Assembly: GCA_936911875.1 (NCBI GenBank)
Contig: CAKZGB010000007.1
Location: 1 to 64,000 of the forward strand
Source of the DNA: an uncultured Lysobacteraceae bacterium
Lineage (GTDB): Bacteria; Pseudomonadota; Gammaproteobacteria; Xanthomonadales; Xanthomonadaceae
Direction of reading: 5' to 3'
DNA: 64,000 nt
The stretch's first letter is position 1, and each line of letters starts with the position of its first letter. This document shows, one piece after another, positions 48,518-59,438 of this stretch. The position numbers and the translations under genes are program-made. Below the pieces are notes generated by a model. The model saw nothing but the letters and a program-made list of their open reading frames with translations, had not been told where the DNA came from and ran no database searches.

Positions 48518-49291
48518 ATGCTGACCGTTAACGACATTGCCGTCGTCATCCCCGCTCTGAACGAGGAATTGCGCATCCGTGGCGTGGTTGAGGATGCGTT
48601 GCGCTATTGCCCGACTGTGATCGTGGTCGATGACGGCTCCACCGACTCCACCTTGGATCGGATTGCCGATATGAATGTAATGGTGGTGCGCCACCCGGAA
48701 CGCAAGGGCAAAGGCGCCTCATTGCGCGATGGGTTTGCCAAGGCCCTCGAACTGGGCAAGCAAGGTGTCATCACGATGGATGGCGACGGTCAGCACGCCG
48801 GCAAGGACATCCCACGGTTGCTGGCGGCAGCGAACAAGTATCCGAACCACATCGTGATCGGCGCGCGCCTGAAAAAACGCGCACTCCAACCCAAGTACCG
48901 CACCATGGCCAATCACTTTGGCGACTGGGGCATTGCCTGGGGCACGGGTTATCAGATTGCCGACACTCAAAGCGGCCAACGTTTTTACCCCGCTAACGTG
49001 ATGGCGCTGCAGGATGTGCCGGCCGAAGGCTTCGTCTATGAAGCCGAGATTCTGATCAGCGCCGCGCAACACTTGAATACGCGCGTGGTGTCGGTACCGA
49101 TCGAGAGCCGTTACTCGTCCGAGGAATCGGAGGAAGAGTTCCGCGCGTCGCACTTCCGCCCGTTGCATGACCTGTTCGGGATCACATCGCACGTGATTCG
49201 TCGCGTGTTGAGTAGTCGCAGCATGGTCGATACGTACCGCGAGATCCGTCGCCATCCGCCGGTCATTTTTGACCCGCCGGCTAACGAGTAA
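48518..49291 (+). CDS. Family 2 glycosyltransferase (DPM1-like)
   Basis: A 257-residue GT-A fold enzyme: VVIPALNEE (nucleotide-sugar site), VVDDGSTDST and the DxD-type TMDGDGQH motif at about residues 86-93. No transmembrane helices are evident, so it is a cytosolic or peripheral enzyme, probably transferring a sugar to a polyprenyl or lipid carrier. A TATACT box lies at 48473-48478 upstream. The sugar and acceptor cannot be told. Its neighbour on the other strand is a DUF218 envelope protein. Confidence 0.85.
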   Translation: MLTVNDIAVVIPALNEELRIRGVVEDALRYCPTVIVVDDGSTDSTLDRIADMNVMVVRHPERKGKGASLRDGFAKALELGKQGVITMDGDGQHAGKDIPRLLAAANKYPNHIVIGARLKKRALQPKYRTMANHFGDWGIAWGTGYQIADTQSGQRFYPANVMALQDVPAEGFVYEAEILISAAQHLNTRVVSVPIESRYSSEESEEEFRASHFRPLHDLFGITSHVIRRVLSSRSMVDTYREIRRHPPVIFDPPANE

Positions 49292-49368
49292 ACTCACAGC
49301 ACTGTTAATTACCTGCGCGTTCTGCTATCAAGGCAGGAAATCCGTTTTACTTGCAGGTAACTCCAACA

Positions 49369-50451
49369 ATGGCCACTCCCCACGGCACCAAGCAAAGCCA
49401 ACATCGCGCCCGCGGTATCGGCCTGGTCCTGTATTCACTGCTGTTTCTGGGCATTCTCGGGTTTGGCTGGTACCACCTGCTGTACGGCACCATGCATCAG
49501 GGACTGGTTGCGGTGATCGCCGCACTGGCGGCGCTGCTGGCATGGTTTATTGCCAAAATCATCGGCGGCCATAAAGAAGGCATCCGCGGCGACCTGCCGT
49601 TGTTTATCTTCCTGCTGGGCATCAGCGCCATTGGTGTCTTCAACACCTTAATGCTCAAGCTCGAAGGCAAGACCATTTACGTCGAGTCGATCGACGCGGC
49701 CACCCGTCAGTACACCGACCTGCCGCTGACGCTGCGTACCGGCGCGGGCAACAAGGAAGCCGACGCCAAGCGCGCCCGCGTCGAAGCGCTGAAGGTACAG
49801 CTGGCGCAGGAAATTGCCAACCCGCGTAACTGCGGCGATGGCCCCAAGGCTCGTGAAATTCTCGATGGCATCAAGGCCGAACTGCCCACCTTTACGCGTC
49901 TGTCCGGCAGCAATGTCGACTGCTCGCAGAATAAGGCCCTGATCCGCAGCTACAACGAACAGATCGACGAACTGCTGGCCAAGTCGCCCGAGTTTGCGGC
50001 CGCGCATGTCGGTCTGTACAACACCGTACAAGCCAACAGCACCGAACAGATCGCCAAGCTCAACACGCTCAAGAAACAGGTCGATGGCGGTCTGGACCTG
50101 CATCAGGCCCGCAACCAGCTCGAAGTGATTGCCGCCAACTACGCGGAACAGGCCACCAAGGTCCGCGCCGAGGTGCCGAGCGTGACGCAGGACGATCGCT
50201 TCAAGCCGGCGCTGGATATCTCCAGTGCGCGCAACATCGGCGAGTGGGGTCACCTGCTGCCGCTGATGCTGTCGCGTCTCGACAAGATTCAGACCTGGGT
50301 GTACCTGGGCATTGCCGTATTCCTGGACTGGCTGCTGGTGCACATGTTCGCGCGCCTGGCCGAGTTCAGCCGCAATGAGGAAGACGAATTCGACCGTCGT
50401 GACGATCCCCGCGGCGGCAGCGGCGGTTTCTCCGGCGGATTCGGTCGCTGA
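49369..50451 (+). CDS. Membrane protein of a GTPase cassette (component 1)
   Basis: Unrecognised 360-residue protein. Three N-terminal membrane segments are visible (about 16-38, 46-68, 78-100), then a ~185-residue extra-membrane domain rich in charged helices (about 105-290, with two Cys in NPRNCGDG and NVDCSQN). A fourth segment lies near 300-325 (VYLGIAVFLDWLLVHMFARL), and the C-terminus is Gly-rich (DPRGGSGGFSGGFGR). The large domain resembles a helical periplasmic or cytosolic coil. It precedes, by 20 bp, a P-loop protein and then a tail-anchored coiled-coil protein, so these three are probably one operon. The name and function are unknown. Confidence 0.75.
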   Translation: MATPHGTKQSQHRARGIGLVLYSLLFLGILGFGWYHLLYGTMHQGLVAVIAALAALLAWFIAKIIGGHKEGIRGDLPLFIFLLGISAIGVFNTLMLKLEGKTIYVESIDAATRQYTDLPLTLRTGAGNKEADAKRARVEALKVQLAQEIANPRNCGDGPKAREILDGIKAELPTFTRLSGSNVDCSQNKALIRSYNEQIDELLAKSPEFAAAHVGLYNTVQANSTEQIAKLNTLKKQVDGGLDLHQARNQLEVIAANYAEQATKVRAEVPSVTQDDRFKPALDISSARNIGEWGHLLPLMLSRLDKIQTWVYLGIAVFLDWLLVHMFARLAEFSRNEEDEFDRRDDPRGGSGGFSGGFGR

Positions 50452-50471
50452 CGCGCGAGTAAGATAGATCC

Positions 50472-51812
50472 ATGTGCCCTGATTTCGATGACGATCTGCC
50501 GCCTCCCTCCCCGGTCCGTGCTCCATGGGAGAAGGCGGCGCCTGCTGCGCCCGTAGCGCCCTCGCCTGTGCCGGTGCCCGCATCGGCGGAGCCCGCGTCG
50601 GCGGAACCCGCCTCGCCCGCGCCAACCCCGGATCCGTCCGTCGCACCCGACCCGGCCCCCGCCGTCGCAGCGCCACCCGCCTCCGCGCCCTCAATATCTC
50701 CGACGCCGACTTCCGCCGACGCCGCCGCACCATTTACCATTTCCCCCGCACCATTTTCCACCTTCGGGGATAGTGGCGATGCCTACGAGAACGGCAAGCT
50801 CATCGCAGAGCAGCTCCATACGCTGGGATATCACCCGGTCGTAATTGTCGGCACGGCGGGTGCGGGCAAGACCGCGTTGCTGCTGTCGCTGCTGGGTTAT
50901 CTGCGCGGTGCCTCCAAGGCGACCAATGTGCAGGTCATGCTCGGTCAGCCGCTGATCGATCAGACCACCGCTTACGGTCAGCAGATCCAGGAGCAGGCCG
51001 TGGGTCTGTTCAATCAGGCCCTGCAGGCATTCCTGAGCGGGGTCGCGCCGCCGGCGACCAAGGCATCGCAACCGTTCTTTGTGCCGGTCGAGCTGCAGTT
51101 CCACGACGGCAAAATCCAGCGCTACGCGTTCTTGGAGAGCGATGGCGAATGGTATCGCCCCGACTACAACTCGCCCGCGCTGTACAAGGATCTGCGTCCC
51201 GAACTCGAGGCACTGTTCAATCACTTTAAGGGCTCGATCTCGATGTTCTACGTCGCGCCTGCGACGCAGATGAGTTTCGATGGCGCCTCGCCGCGTCGTC
51301 CGGTCGGTGGCTCCAATGCCGCGTCCATGCGCGATGCCGCGCAGGGTCTGGTCGGTGCCATGCAGCACTACTCGCAGCATCGGGCACACAAGCGCCGTCT
51401 CGACATGCAGATGTTCCTGCTGACCAAGTGGGATAGCGTGTTTGAGCCGGGGGCTGCTTCGCGCGGGTTCGAGGAGCCGCAGCTTGAAGATGCCGTCGCC
51501 TTTGCGCGTGACCATTACAGCGATGCCTTCGCCTATTTTGAATCCATGAATGTGGGCGAGCGGCCGGAGCGGAAGAAAGTGGTGATGCAGTATTCGTCGG
51601 GGCTGATGAGCAATCGCATCATTGCCTCGCCTGATCGCATTGAGTTGCGGGCGCTGCACACGTATCACCGTCGTCTGTGGAATCTGCTGAGCCGATTTGC
51701 GTTTGGTGTGCAGGTCGATCCGGAGCCGATCTCGCCGCGCTCGCTGTTCTCGGGTCTGCGCAATGCGACCGATAGCGTGCTCGGCCTGTTGGGCGTGAAA
51801 CCCGGCAAATGA
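50472..51812 (+). CDS. P-loop GTPase-like protein with disordered Pro/Ala-rich N-terminus (component 2)
   Basis: A 446-residue protein. Residues 1-95 are Pro/Ala-rich and disordered. A P-loop domain begins near 105: Walker A GTAGAGKT at 127-134; a G3-like LESDGEWY near 221-228, replacing the usual DxxG; and the guanine-specificity motif TKWD at 318-321. This set points to a TRAFAC-type GTPase, but the family is not one I recognise. The start ATG is 20 bp after component 1, and its stop overlaps the start of component 3 (ATGA). Nucleotide binding is likely; the substrate and output are unknown. Confidence 0.8.
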   Translation: MCPDFDDDLPPPSPVRAPWEKAAPAAPVAPSPVPVPASAEPASAEPASPAPTPDPSVAPDPAPAVAAPPASAPSISPTPTSADAAAPFTISPAPFSTFGDSGDAYENGKLIAEQLHTLGYHPVVIVGTAGAGKTALLLSLLGYLRGASKATNVQVMLGQPLIDQTTAYGQQIQEQAVGLFNQALQAFLSGVAPPATKASQPFFVPVELQFHDGKIQRYAFLESDGEWYRPDYNSPALYKDLRPELEALFNHFKGSISMFYVAPATQMSFDGASPRRPVGGSNAASMRDAAQGLVGAMQHYSQHRAHKRRLDMQMFLLTKWDSVFEPGAASRGFEEPQLEDAVAFARDHYSDAFAYFESMNVGERPERKKVVMQYSSGLMSNRIIASPDRIELRALHTYHRRLWNLLSRFAFGVQVDPEPISPRSLFSGLRNATDSVLGLLGVKPGK

Positions 51813-53239
51813 GCGAGCAGGCCCTACTAGAGATCCATTTGTATGCCGATGGCCGTAAGGTCGCGCTGTTCGGTGCGCCTTCGCGTCCGGCGTATTTGCC
51901 GCCATCGGATTATGTCGGCCTGATCAATCAGGATCCGCGGCCGGTGACGGGCGAGTATGCCATCGACCTGTCGCGCTTTGCGGTGCGGGCCGGTGTGGTG
52001 AAGCCACTGACGTGGCTGGCCGTGTATCGGGGCCGACCCGATCCGGTGCTGGGCGATCGCGGCAATTATGTGGGTGCCGGTCTGTGGTTGCCCGACAATC
52101 CGCTGATTGCGTTGGATCAGGTGATCGAGGCCTTGCGCCATGTGGTCGATCGGATTGTGTCCACCATGGATGCCAATCCGTCGCAGGCGCAGGCGCAGCT
52201 CAATGCGCAGTTGCCCGAATATGCCAACGGCGCGATCGAGTGGCTGCGTGGCAATGCCATCGGCGGTCCCACCGATCCCGATCTGGGGCTGCAAGGCTCC
52301 GACGGGGCGCCGCGCGATGCGCAACGCACCACCGTGCGGATGCGCAATGTGTTCGGCGCCGATGCGCTGGCCACCTTGAGCGCCGCGATGATTGCGCGCA
52401 CGCGCGCCGGCATGACGCGCTTGCTGCTGCTGCAGGATGAGCAGGCGGCGAGTGAGCCGCGCGTCGAGGAGCGCAAGCGGGCGCTCGAGGCGCTGTTCGG
52501 CGTGAGTGCGCCGCTCAATGCGCTCAACCATCATGCGGTCAATTTCAGTGTCGGGTCGGCAGCGCGCGAGCGGTCGGCACGCGAGGCCGAGCAGCGGGCG
52601 CAAGCCGAGCGGGCACAGGCGCAGGCCGATCTGGGCACGGTGCAGGAGGAGCTGGAACTGCTGCGGCAGACCGCCGAGCGGCAGCGACTCGACTTGCAGC
52701 GGGCCGATGCGGCCTTGCGCAACGAGAAGACGGCGCACGAACAGACGCGCGAGCAGGCCGACGCGGCCGACCGCTTGCGTTCCGAGCTGGAGCGCGTGCA
52801 GGCGGATTTTCAGGCCTACAAGGTCAAGGTCCGCAACGCCGGCCAATCGCCGGAGCTCGGGGATCGCCTGCGCGCCAAGGTGGCGCAAGTGGTGCAACCG
52901 GGTCCTGCACGGTCGTCGGGCCGTAGCAGCAGTGGTGGCGGTGGTGCACGACGCGTGCAAGGCCGAGGCCGCGATGTCGCGTTCTGGGACAACAACCGTC
53001 TGCTGCTGTACATCGCGCTGGGGATTATCGGCGCGCTGATCATCGGTTCGATGGGCGTGACCTACTACCGCGATCGCCAGCAGACCAAGGCCGGCCAGTC
53101 GGCACCGACCATCGAGGCCCTGCCCGCACCGGTTCCCCAGCAAGGGGTGATCGACGCGACGGCCGATCCGAACGCCACGCTGCAACAGCCGGCGGTGGTG
53201 GATCCGGCGGCGGCCGTGCCTTCGACGACTACGCCTTAA
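51809..53239 (+). CDS. Coiled-coil tail-anchored protein (component 3)
   Basis: A 476-residue protein: a globular N-terminal domain (1-~240), a heptad-rich coiled coil (about 250-345: AREAEQRAQAERAQAQADLG, ELELLRQTAERQRLDLQRAD), a basic Gly/Ser-rich linker, one membrane segment near 398-418 (YIALGIIGALIIGSMGVTYY) and a ~60-residue Pro-rich end. It is the third gene of the cassette and overlaps the GTPase gene by four bases. I do not recognise the N-terminal domain. The cassette looks like a membrane-tethered assembly with a nucleotide switch; no known system is matched with confidence. Confidence 0.75.
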   Translation: MSEQALLEIHLYADGRKVALFGAPSRPAYLPPSDYVGLINQDPRPVTGEYAIDLSRFAVRAGVVKPLTWLAVYRGRPDPVLGDRGNYVGAGLWLPDNPLIALDQVIEALRHVVDRIVSTMDANPSQAQAQLNAQLPEYANGAIEWLRGNAIGGPTDPDLGLQGSDGAPRDAQRTTVRMRNVFGADALATLSAAMIARTRAGMTRLLLLQDEQAASEPRVEERKRALEALFGVSAPLNALNHHAVNFSVGSAARERSAREAEQRAQAERAQAQADLGTVQEELELLRQTAERQRLDLQRADAALRNEKTAHEQTREQADAADRLRSELERVQADFQAYKVKVRNAGQSPELGDRLRAKVAQVVQPGPARSSGRSSSGGGGARRVQGRGRDVAFWDNNRLLLYIALGIIGALIIGSMGVTYYRDRQQTKAGQSAPTIEALPAPVPQQGVIDATADPNATLQQPAVVDPAAAVPSTTTP

Positions 53240-53252
53240 CTAAGGGCGGGGC

Positions 53253-54803
53253 TTAAGCAGCGTGATCGGGACGCGCGGCCAATAGGGCCTGCGTGTGGGG
53301 ATGCTGCGGGTTGCGTAAAACGTCGGCGGTGGGGCCGACTTCGACCAGATGACCGCGCTCCATAACGGCGATGCGCTCGGCCACGGCGGCCGCGGCGACC
53401 AAGTCGTGGGTGATGAACAGCAGGGCCAGGCCGCGCTCAAACTTAAGTCGGGACAGTAGTTCCAGAATGCCCGCGCGATGGTGGGCGTCGAGGGCGGAGA
53501 CCGCTTCGTCGCAGATCAGGACGGCCGGATTGGTGGCCAGAGCCCTGGCGATGGCGATGCGCTGGCGCTGGCCGCCCGAGAACTGGTGGGGATAGCGCGA
53601 GGCCATGGCCGGATCCAGGCCCACAGCAGCCAGCAGCTCGGCCACAGTGGCGTCCACGGGGGCTTTGGGCTGGTGGATGCGGAGCGGTTCGGCGATCAGA
53701 TCGCGCACTCGCATCCGCGGATTTAAAGAGGCATAGGGGTCCTGAAACACGATACCCAGCTGCCGGCGCTCGCGGCGCAGATCGGCCGAGGACATCTGCA
53801 AAAGGTCCCGTCCATCGAATCGGACGGCTCCAAACTTCTGCCCGGGCAGTAGTTTTAACAGTGCACGGCCCAAAGTGGATTTGCCCGAACCGGACTCACC
53901 GACCAGGGCCAGACCCTCGCCGCGGCGCAGTTCCAGCCCGACGTCGTGCAGCACCGGCTGCTTGGTGCCCGGATACTGCACCCGCAATCCGCTGGCCTGC
54001 AGCACCACCGGGGCATCGTCCAGGGGCGCGGCCAAAGGTGGCAACTGATCGGCGGCCAACAGCTCGCGGGTGTAGTCCTGCTGCGGGTTGGCGAACACGG
54101 TTCGCGTGTCGCCCTGCTCCATCACCTGACCTTTCTGCAGCACCACCACACGTTGCGCGTACTGGCCGACGAGCGGCAGGTCGTGGCTGATCAGCAGCAT
54201 GCCCAGACCGTCTTCGCGACGGAGGGTGTCGAGCAGATCGAGAATGTCGCGGGCGATGCGCGCGTCGAGCGCGGAGGTCGGCTCGTCGGCGATCAGAATC
54301 TTGGGACGGGCCGCTAGAGCCATGGCGATGGCAATGCGTTGACGCTGACCGCCCGAGAACTGATGCGGCACCTTGCGCAGCGCCTGCGGCGGATCGGGCA
54401 GCTGCACGCGTTCGAGCAACTGCAGGGCGCGTTGGCGGTCGGCCCGGCCTTCGTGCACTTGGAGGATTTCGAGCAATTGCGAACCGATGGTGCGCAAGGG
54501 ATGCAGGCTAGCCAGCGGATCTTGCGGAATCCAGGCCAAGACTCGGCCACGCAACTCGCGGTGGGCAGCACTGAACAGGTCGAGGGCATCGCCGGCCAGA
54601 GTCAGCCGTCCCTGCGCCTGCAAGTTAGAGGGCAAGAGGCCAAGCAAGGTTAATGCCGTCAGACTTTTGCCCGAGCCCGATTCGCCAACGAGCCCGACAC
54701 ACTCGCCGGGCGCAACCGACAGATCGAGCGGACCGAGCAAGGTCTGCGCGCCGTTGCGGATGACCAGATGTTCCAGCGCCACGCGATGATGTTGAAGCGT
54801 CAT
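53253..54803 (-). CDS. Fused double ABC ATPase of a peptide transporter (YejF/DppDF-like)
   Basis: A 516-residue protein with two ABC domains in tandem. The first has VGESGSGKSLTALTLLG, LSGG-type FSGGQRQRIAIAMALAA and ILIADEPTSALD. The second has VGESGSGKSTLGRALL, FSGGQRQRIAIARALA and LICDEAVSALD, where Walker B carries Glu but the usual Pro-Thr is Ala-Val. Such fused ATPases drive oligopeptide import (Yej/Opp/Dpp). Its start overlaps the permease gene stop (ATGA at 54800-54803). Only this ATPase and one permease are present here; the second permease and the binding protein are absent. Confidence 0.88.
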   Translation of the reverse strand: MTLQHHRVALEHLVIRNGAQTLLGPLDLSVAPGECVGLVGESGSGKSLTALTLLGLLPSNLQAQGRLTLAGDALDLFSAAHRELRGRVLAWIPQDPLASLHPLRTIGSQLLEILQVHEGRADRQRALQLLERVQLPDPPQALRKVPHQFSGGQRQRIAIAMALAARPKILIADEPTSALDARIARDILDLLDTLRREDGLGMLLISHDLPLVGQYAQRVVVLQKGQVMEQGDTRTVFANPQQDYTRELLAADQLPPLAAPLDDAPVVLQASGLRVQYPGTKQPVLHDVGLELRRGEGLALVGESGSGKSTLGRALLKLLPGQKFGAVRFDGRDLLQMSSADLRRERRQLGIVFQDPYASLNPRMRVRDLIAEPLRIHQPKAPVDATVAELLAAVGLDPAMASRYPHQFSGGQRQRIAIARALATNPAVLICDEAVSALDAHHRAGILELLSRLKFERGLALLFITHDLVAAAAVAERIAVMERGHLVEVGPTADVLRNPQHPHTQALLAARPDHAA

Positions 54804-55645
54804 GCTGCGGCTCCGGCGCCACGGCGCACATCGAGACGGTCGCTCAAAGCATCGCCCAAGAACTGGAAGATCAGCAGCGTCAGCACCAGGAACACGGCGG
54901 GGAACAGCAGCGTCCACGGCGCGGAATCCATTTCCTGCACGCCCTCGGCGAGCAGCGAACCCCACGAGGCCGAGGGCTCATCGACCGACAGACCGAGGAA
55001 CCCGAGAAAACTCTCCACCAGAATCGCCTGCGGCAGGATCAGACCCAGATACACCAGCGCCAGCGGCAACAGATTGGGGATCACGTGCCAGCGCAAACGT
55101 TGGTTGAAGCGCGCACCGGCCGCCTCAGAGGCCAACAGGAATGGAGCCTCCCGCAAACGCGAAGCCTCAGCGCGCATGACGCGGGCCAGATCGATCCAGA
55201 CGTAACCGCCGATCGCCGCCAGCAACAGACCGAGCGAACGCTCAAACAACGTCAGCAGCAGAATCACCACCAACAAAAACGGCAGCGCGGACAGCACATC
55301 GAGTAGGCGCACCATGATCCGTTCGACGCGACCACCGGCCAAGCCGGCAATGGCACCGTAGCTGACACCGATCACCAGCGCGATCACCGACGACAGCAGA
55401 CCGATCGTCAACGACAGCCGACCACCGGCCAACGTGCGGGCATACACATCGCGCCCGATCGCATCGGTACCGAACCAATGCTGCTGCACACCCGGTCGCA
55501 CCGACAACGCCTGCCAATGCGGCGAGAACGGGTTGTAAGGCGACAGATACGGCCCGAGAAAACACAGCAGCAACAGGACCACAAGTCCGGCCAGACACAG
55601 CTTGGCAATCAGCGGTAACGAAGGGCGATCGATGGATTCCGGCAT
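54800..55645 (-). CDS. Peptide ABC transporter permease (DppC/OppC/YejE-like)
   Basis: An inner-membrane permease of 281 residues with about six helices, an N-terminal OppC-type HWFGTDAIGRDVYARTLAGGR motif and the EAA-type coupling loop (EAAGARFNQRLRWHVIPNL). It is expected to pair with a DppB/OppB-like second permease, which is not encoded next to it. Divergent from hemB by 46 bp. The direct downstream gene is the fused ATPase. Confidence 0.88.
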   Translation of the reverse strand: MPESIDRPSLPLIAKLCLAGLVVLLLLCFLGPYLSPYNPFSPHWQALSVRPGVQQHWFGTDAIGRDVYARTLAGGRLSLTIGLLSSVIALVIGVSYGAIAGLAGGRVERIMVRLLDVLSALPFLLVVILLLTLFERSLGLLLAAIGGYVWIDLARVMRAEASRLREAPFLLASEAAGARFNQRLRWHVIPNLLPLALVYLGLILPQAILVESFLGFLGLSVDEPSASWGSLLAEGVQEMDSAPWTLLFPAVFLVLTLLIFQFLGDALSDRLDVRRGAGAAA

Positions 55646-55682
55646 ACCTTTGCATCATACCGTCCGGCGACAGAGGGCGTAA

Positions 55683-57480
<1,798 letters not shown>

Positions 57481-57508
<28 letters not shown>

Positions 57509-58023
57509 TCTTTGAGTCGGACGTAGTGCTCGGCGCTGTACTCGAGCGACTCGCGACCCTTGGCATCTAGCGTGCGCACGCACTTGGCCGGATTGCCGAC
57601 CCACACCTCGCCCTCGCCGATTACCTTGCCCGGCGGAATCACCGCGCCCGCACCGACAATCGCGTAGGCACCGATCTGCGCGCCGTCGAGAATGGTCGAG
57701 CCCATTCCGATCAGTGCGTAATCACCGATGGTGCATGCATGCACGATGGCACCGTGGCCGACGGTCACGCCTTCGCCAATGATGGTTGGCTGGCCGCCCT
57801 GCTTGTTGAACACGTTGTCGTGCGAGACGTGCACGATGGTCCCGTCCTGGATATTGGTGCGCGCGCCCACGGTGATGTAATTCACGTCGCCCCGCACCAC
57901 CGTGCCCGGCCAGATGCTCACGTCGTCGCCCAAGGTCACGCGGCCGATCACGGTCGCCGCCTCGTCAACATAGACGCGGCTACCAAGTGCAGGAAGGTTA
58001 TCTAGATACGGGCGAATGGTCAT
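57481..58023 (-). CDS. Gamma-class carbonic anhydrase family protein (YrdA-like)
   Basis: A 180-residue left-handed beta-helix protein with hexapeptide repeats (VIGRVTLGDDVSIWPGTVVR and onward). It has the three metal-binding histidines: one in IVHVSHDN and two in GHGAIVHAC. Members may hydrate CO2 or act as esterases, and activity varies. It converges on aroE with a 28-bp overlap of coding sequence (57481-57508), an order frequently seen in gammaproteobacteria. The start ATG is at 58023. Confidence 0.9.
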
Positions 58024-58119
58024 CGTAATAGGCTACCGAAAATGCCGCCTCCACGCGATCTCTCAGGCCAACGCCTGCCACGTCGTATATTCCATTCGAG
58101 TCGAGTAGTCGGCATACAA

Positions 58120-58214
58120 GACTGAGAGCCGTCAGTCGCGGCACCCGCCATGTGTTGAGTTGCCTATCACATGGCTTGCAATCCCATCCATATGTGCCGC
58201 TGGCTTACATATGG
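58120..58214. other. Cluster of three hairpins at the edge of an accessory patch
   Basis: Three perfect inverted repeats in 95 bp: GACTGA/TCAGTC (58120-58125 / 58132-58137), GCCATGTG/CACATGGC (58147-58154 / 58168-58175) and CCATATGT/ACATATGG (58188-58195 / 58207-58214). None is followed by a T-run. The remaining 58024-58365 holds no supported gene; the two short frames there are unlike coding sequence. Confidence 0.6.
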
Positions 58215-58365
58215 AGGATTTTCGCTTCGTGCGTCGTTGTGAGACATACGGGCTCCCGAATGGCTCGGTCCTTACGTTGAGCTGTAATCCGTTACGTTTA
58301 TGCAAAGGCGACCGTTGCTGCTTGATTCTCTGCTCCGGCGCCTCCGCCATAACCGCCTCAGGGAT

Positions 58366-58692
58366 TCATTCTGAGAGTATTTTCGAAATCACCTGCGAGG
58401 TCGCGACGATACTGCGCCCAACTGGCGAGTAGAGTCCGTCGCCCCGACCTTTCTCGTCACACATCCGGACGGACCATCCCAGCCCAAAAACGTATCGGAC
58501 GACGTCTTCTACATCTTCCAAATAGACTTGGTTCGCGTTCCTGTTCGCGCCCGTCCCGGGCTTTGCGACACGGAAAGCGTACTGCCCTGTTTTTCGGTCC
58601 GTCAATTTATATGGGTAAAGTCGATGCCCGTCTTGATGTTTAAACCAGAACCGCTTGTTAATGGATTCCAGTCTCGTAGGCCTTGAAGTCAT
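58366..58692 (-). CDS. Hypothetical protein
   Basis: A 108-residue protein starting MTSRPTRLESINKRFWFKHQ. A GGACGAGG-type ribosome site precedes the ATG at 58692. The sequence is basic-polar with aromatic residues (LYPYKLTDRKTGQYAFRVAK and VRYVFGLGWSVRM) and no signal or membrane segment. I do not recognise it. Codon use is less GC-biased than the surroundings and the flanks are A/T-rich, which suggests horizontal acquisition. Confidence 0.6.
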   Translation of the reverse strand: MTSRPTRLESINKRFWFKHQDGHRLYPYKLTDRKTGQYAFRVAKPGTGANRNANQVYLEDVEDVVRYVFGLGWSVRMCDEKGRGDGLYSPVGRSIVATSQVISKILSE

Positions 58693-58865
58693 CCTCGTCC
58701 TGTCCGTAAAGGTTCCAGCTTATGTTGGCTGTGCTTGTTCACAGTGTCCAGAATCTTATTGTGCTGTATGCAGATGTCGAGGCCAATCCAACATTATCCA
58801 TATATTTATGGCTAGTAGTTAATTATATGTTCTATATTTTCATGACACATAATAAACGACAAATG

Positions 58866-58898
58866 CCATACTTGTATGGGTGTTGATGTGACTATAAT
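58866..58898 (+). promoter_or_regulatory. Promoter and operator of the mobile-mystery pair
   Basis: CCATAC-TT-GTATGG, a perfect 6-bp inverted repeat (58866-58879), overlaps the likely -35 region. The -10 TATAAT is at 58893-58898. The repeat is where a helix-turn-helix antitoxin would bind to repress its own operon. The A/T-rich stretch 58693-58865 before it holds no other supported feature. Confidence 0.65.
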
Positions 58899-58958
58899 GG
58901 AACTTCTTTATGTCAGTTCTGCTCTCCAGACGGCCCTAATATCTATTGCGGAGTAACA

Positions 58959-59438
58959 ATGGCTACCACCCGTCCCATGCGACAACTGGCGCGTAAGCGA
59001 CTCGACGAGCGACTTGGCGCCTTGAAATCCTTGCCCCCTTCCAGCCTCGCCGCACCGCACGGGGGCTGGATCCGGTCGATTCGCGAGGCACTTGGCATGC
59101 CCCGTCGCGAGCTTGCCCGCCGCATGGGTGTGGGCGAAAAACGCGTTATGCAGCTCGAGCTCGGCGAGGCGCAGGGCAATCTGACCATGGAGTCGCTGAG
59201 ACGTGCCGCGGATGCGCTCGGCTGCGAACTCGTGGTTGCTCTGGTACCGCGGCAGCCCCTGGAGCAAACGATCTCTGATCGGCGCATGGAACTGGCAACG
59301 TCTTGGCTTCAGAGCCGCGCCTTGCACACGATGGCGATGGAAGACCAATCGATCTCAGTCCGGGAGCTACCGACTCAGCTCCTGCACGAGATCGAACGAC
59401 AGTTTCCCGACAACCGACTTTGGGATGACCCGGAATGA
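58959..59438 (+). CDS. Mobile mystery protein A (HTH antitoxin-like)
   Basis: A 159-residue protein: a conserved N-terminal arm (RQLARKRLDERLGALK), an XRE helix-turn-helix (MPRRELARRMGVGEKRVMQL), a dimer part (MESLRRAADALGCELVVALV) and an acidic tail. This is the layout of the mobile mystery protein A family, found on integrated mobile elements always next to a Fic-domain partner. Its stop overlaps the partner start by four bases (ATGA). It probably represses its own promoter. Confidence 0.9.
   Translation: MATTRPMRQLARKRLDERLGALKSLPPSSLAAPHGGWIRSIREALGMPRRELARRMGVGEKRVMQLELGEAQGNLTMESLRRAADALGCELVVALVPRQPLEQTISDRRMELATSWLQSRALHTMAMEDQSISVRELPTQLLHEIERQFPDNRLWDDPE

Noticed and set aside
58132..58432. 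Short frames on both strands near 58.1-58.4 kb
   Set aside because: No ribosome sites, frames cross the hairpins, and composition is not coding-like.
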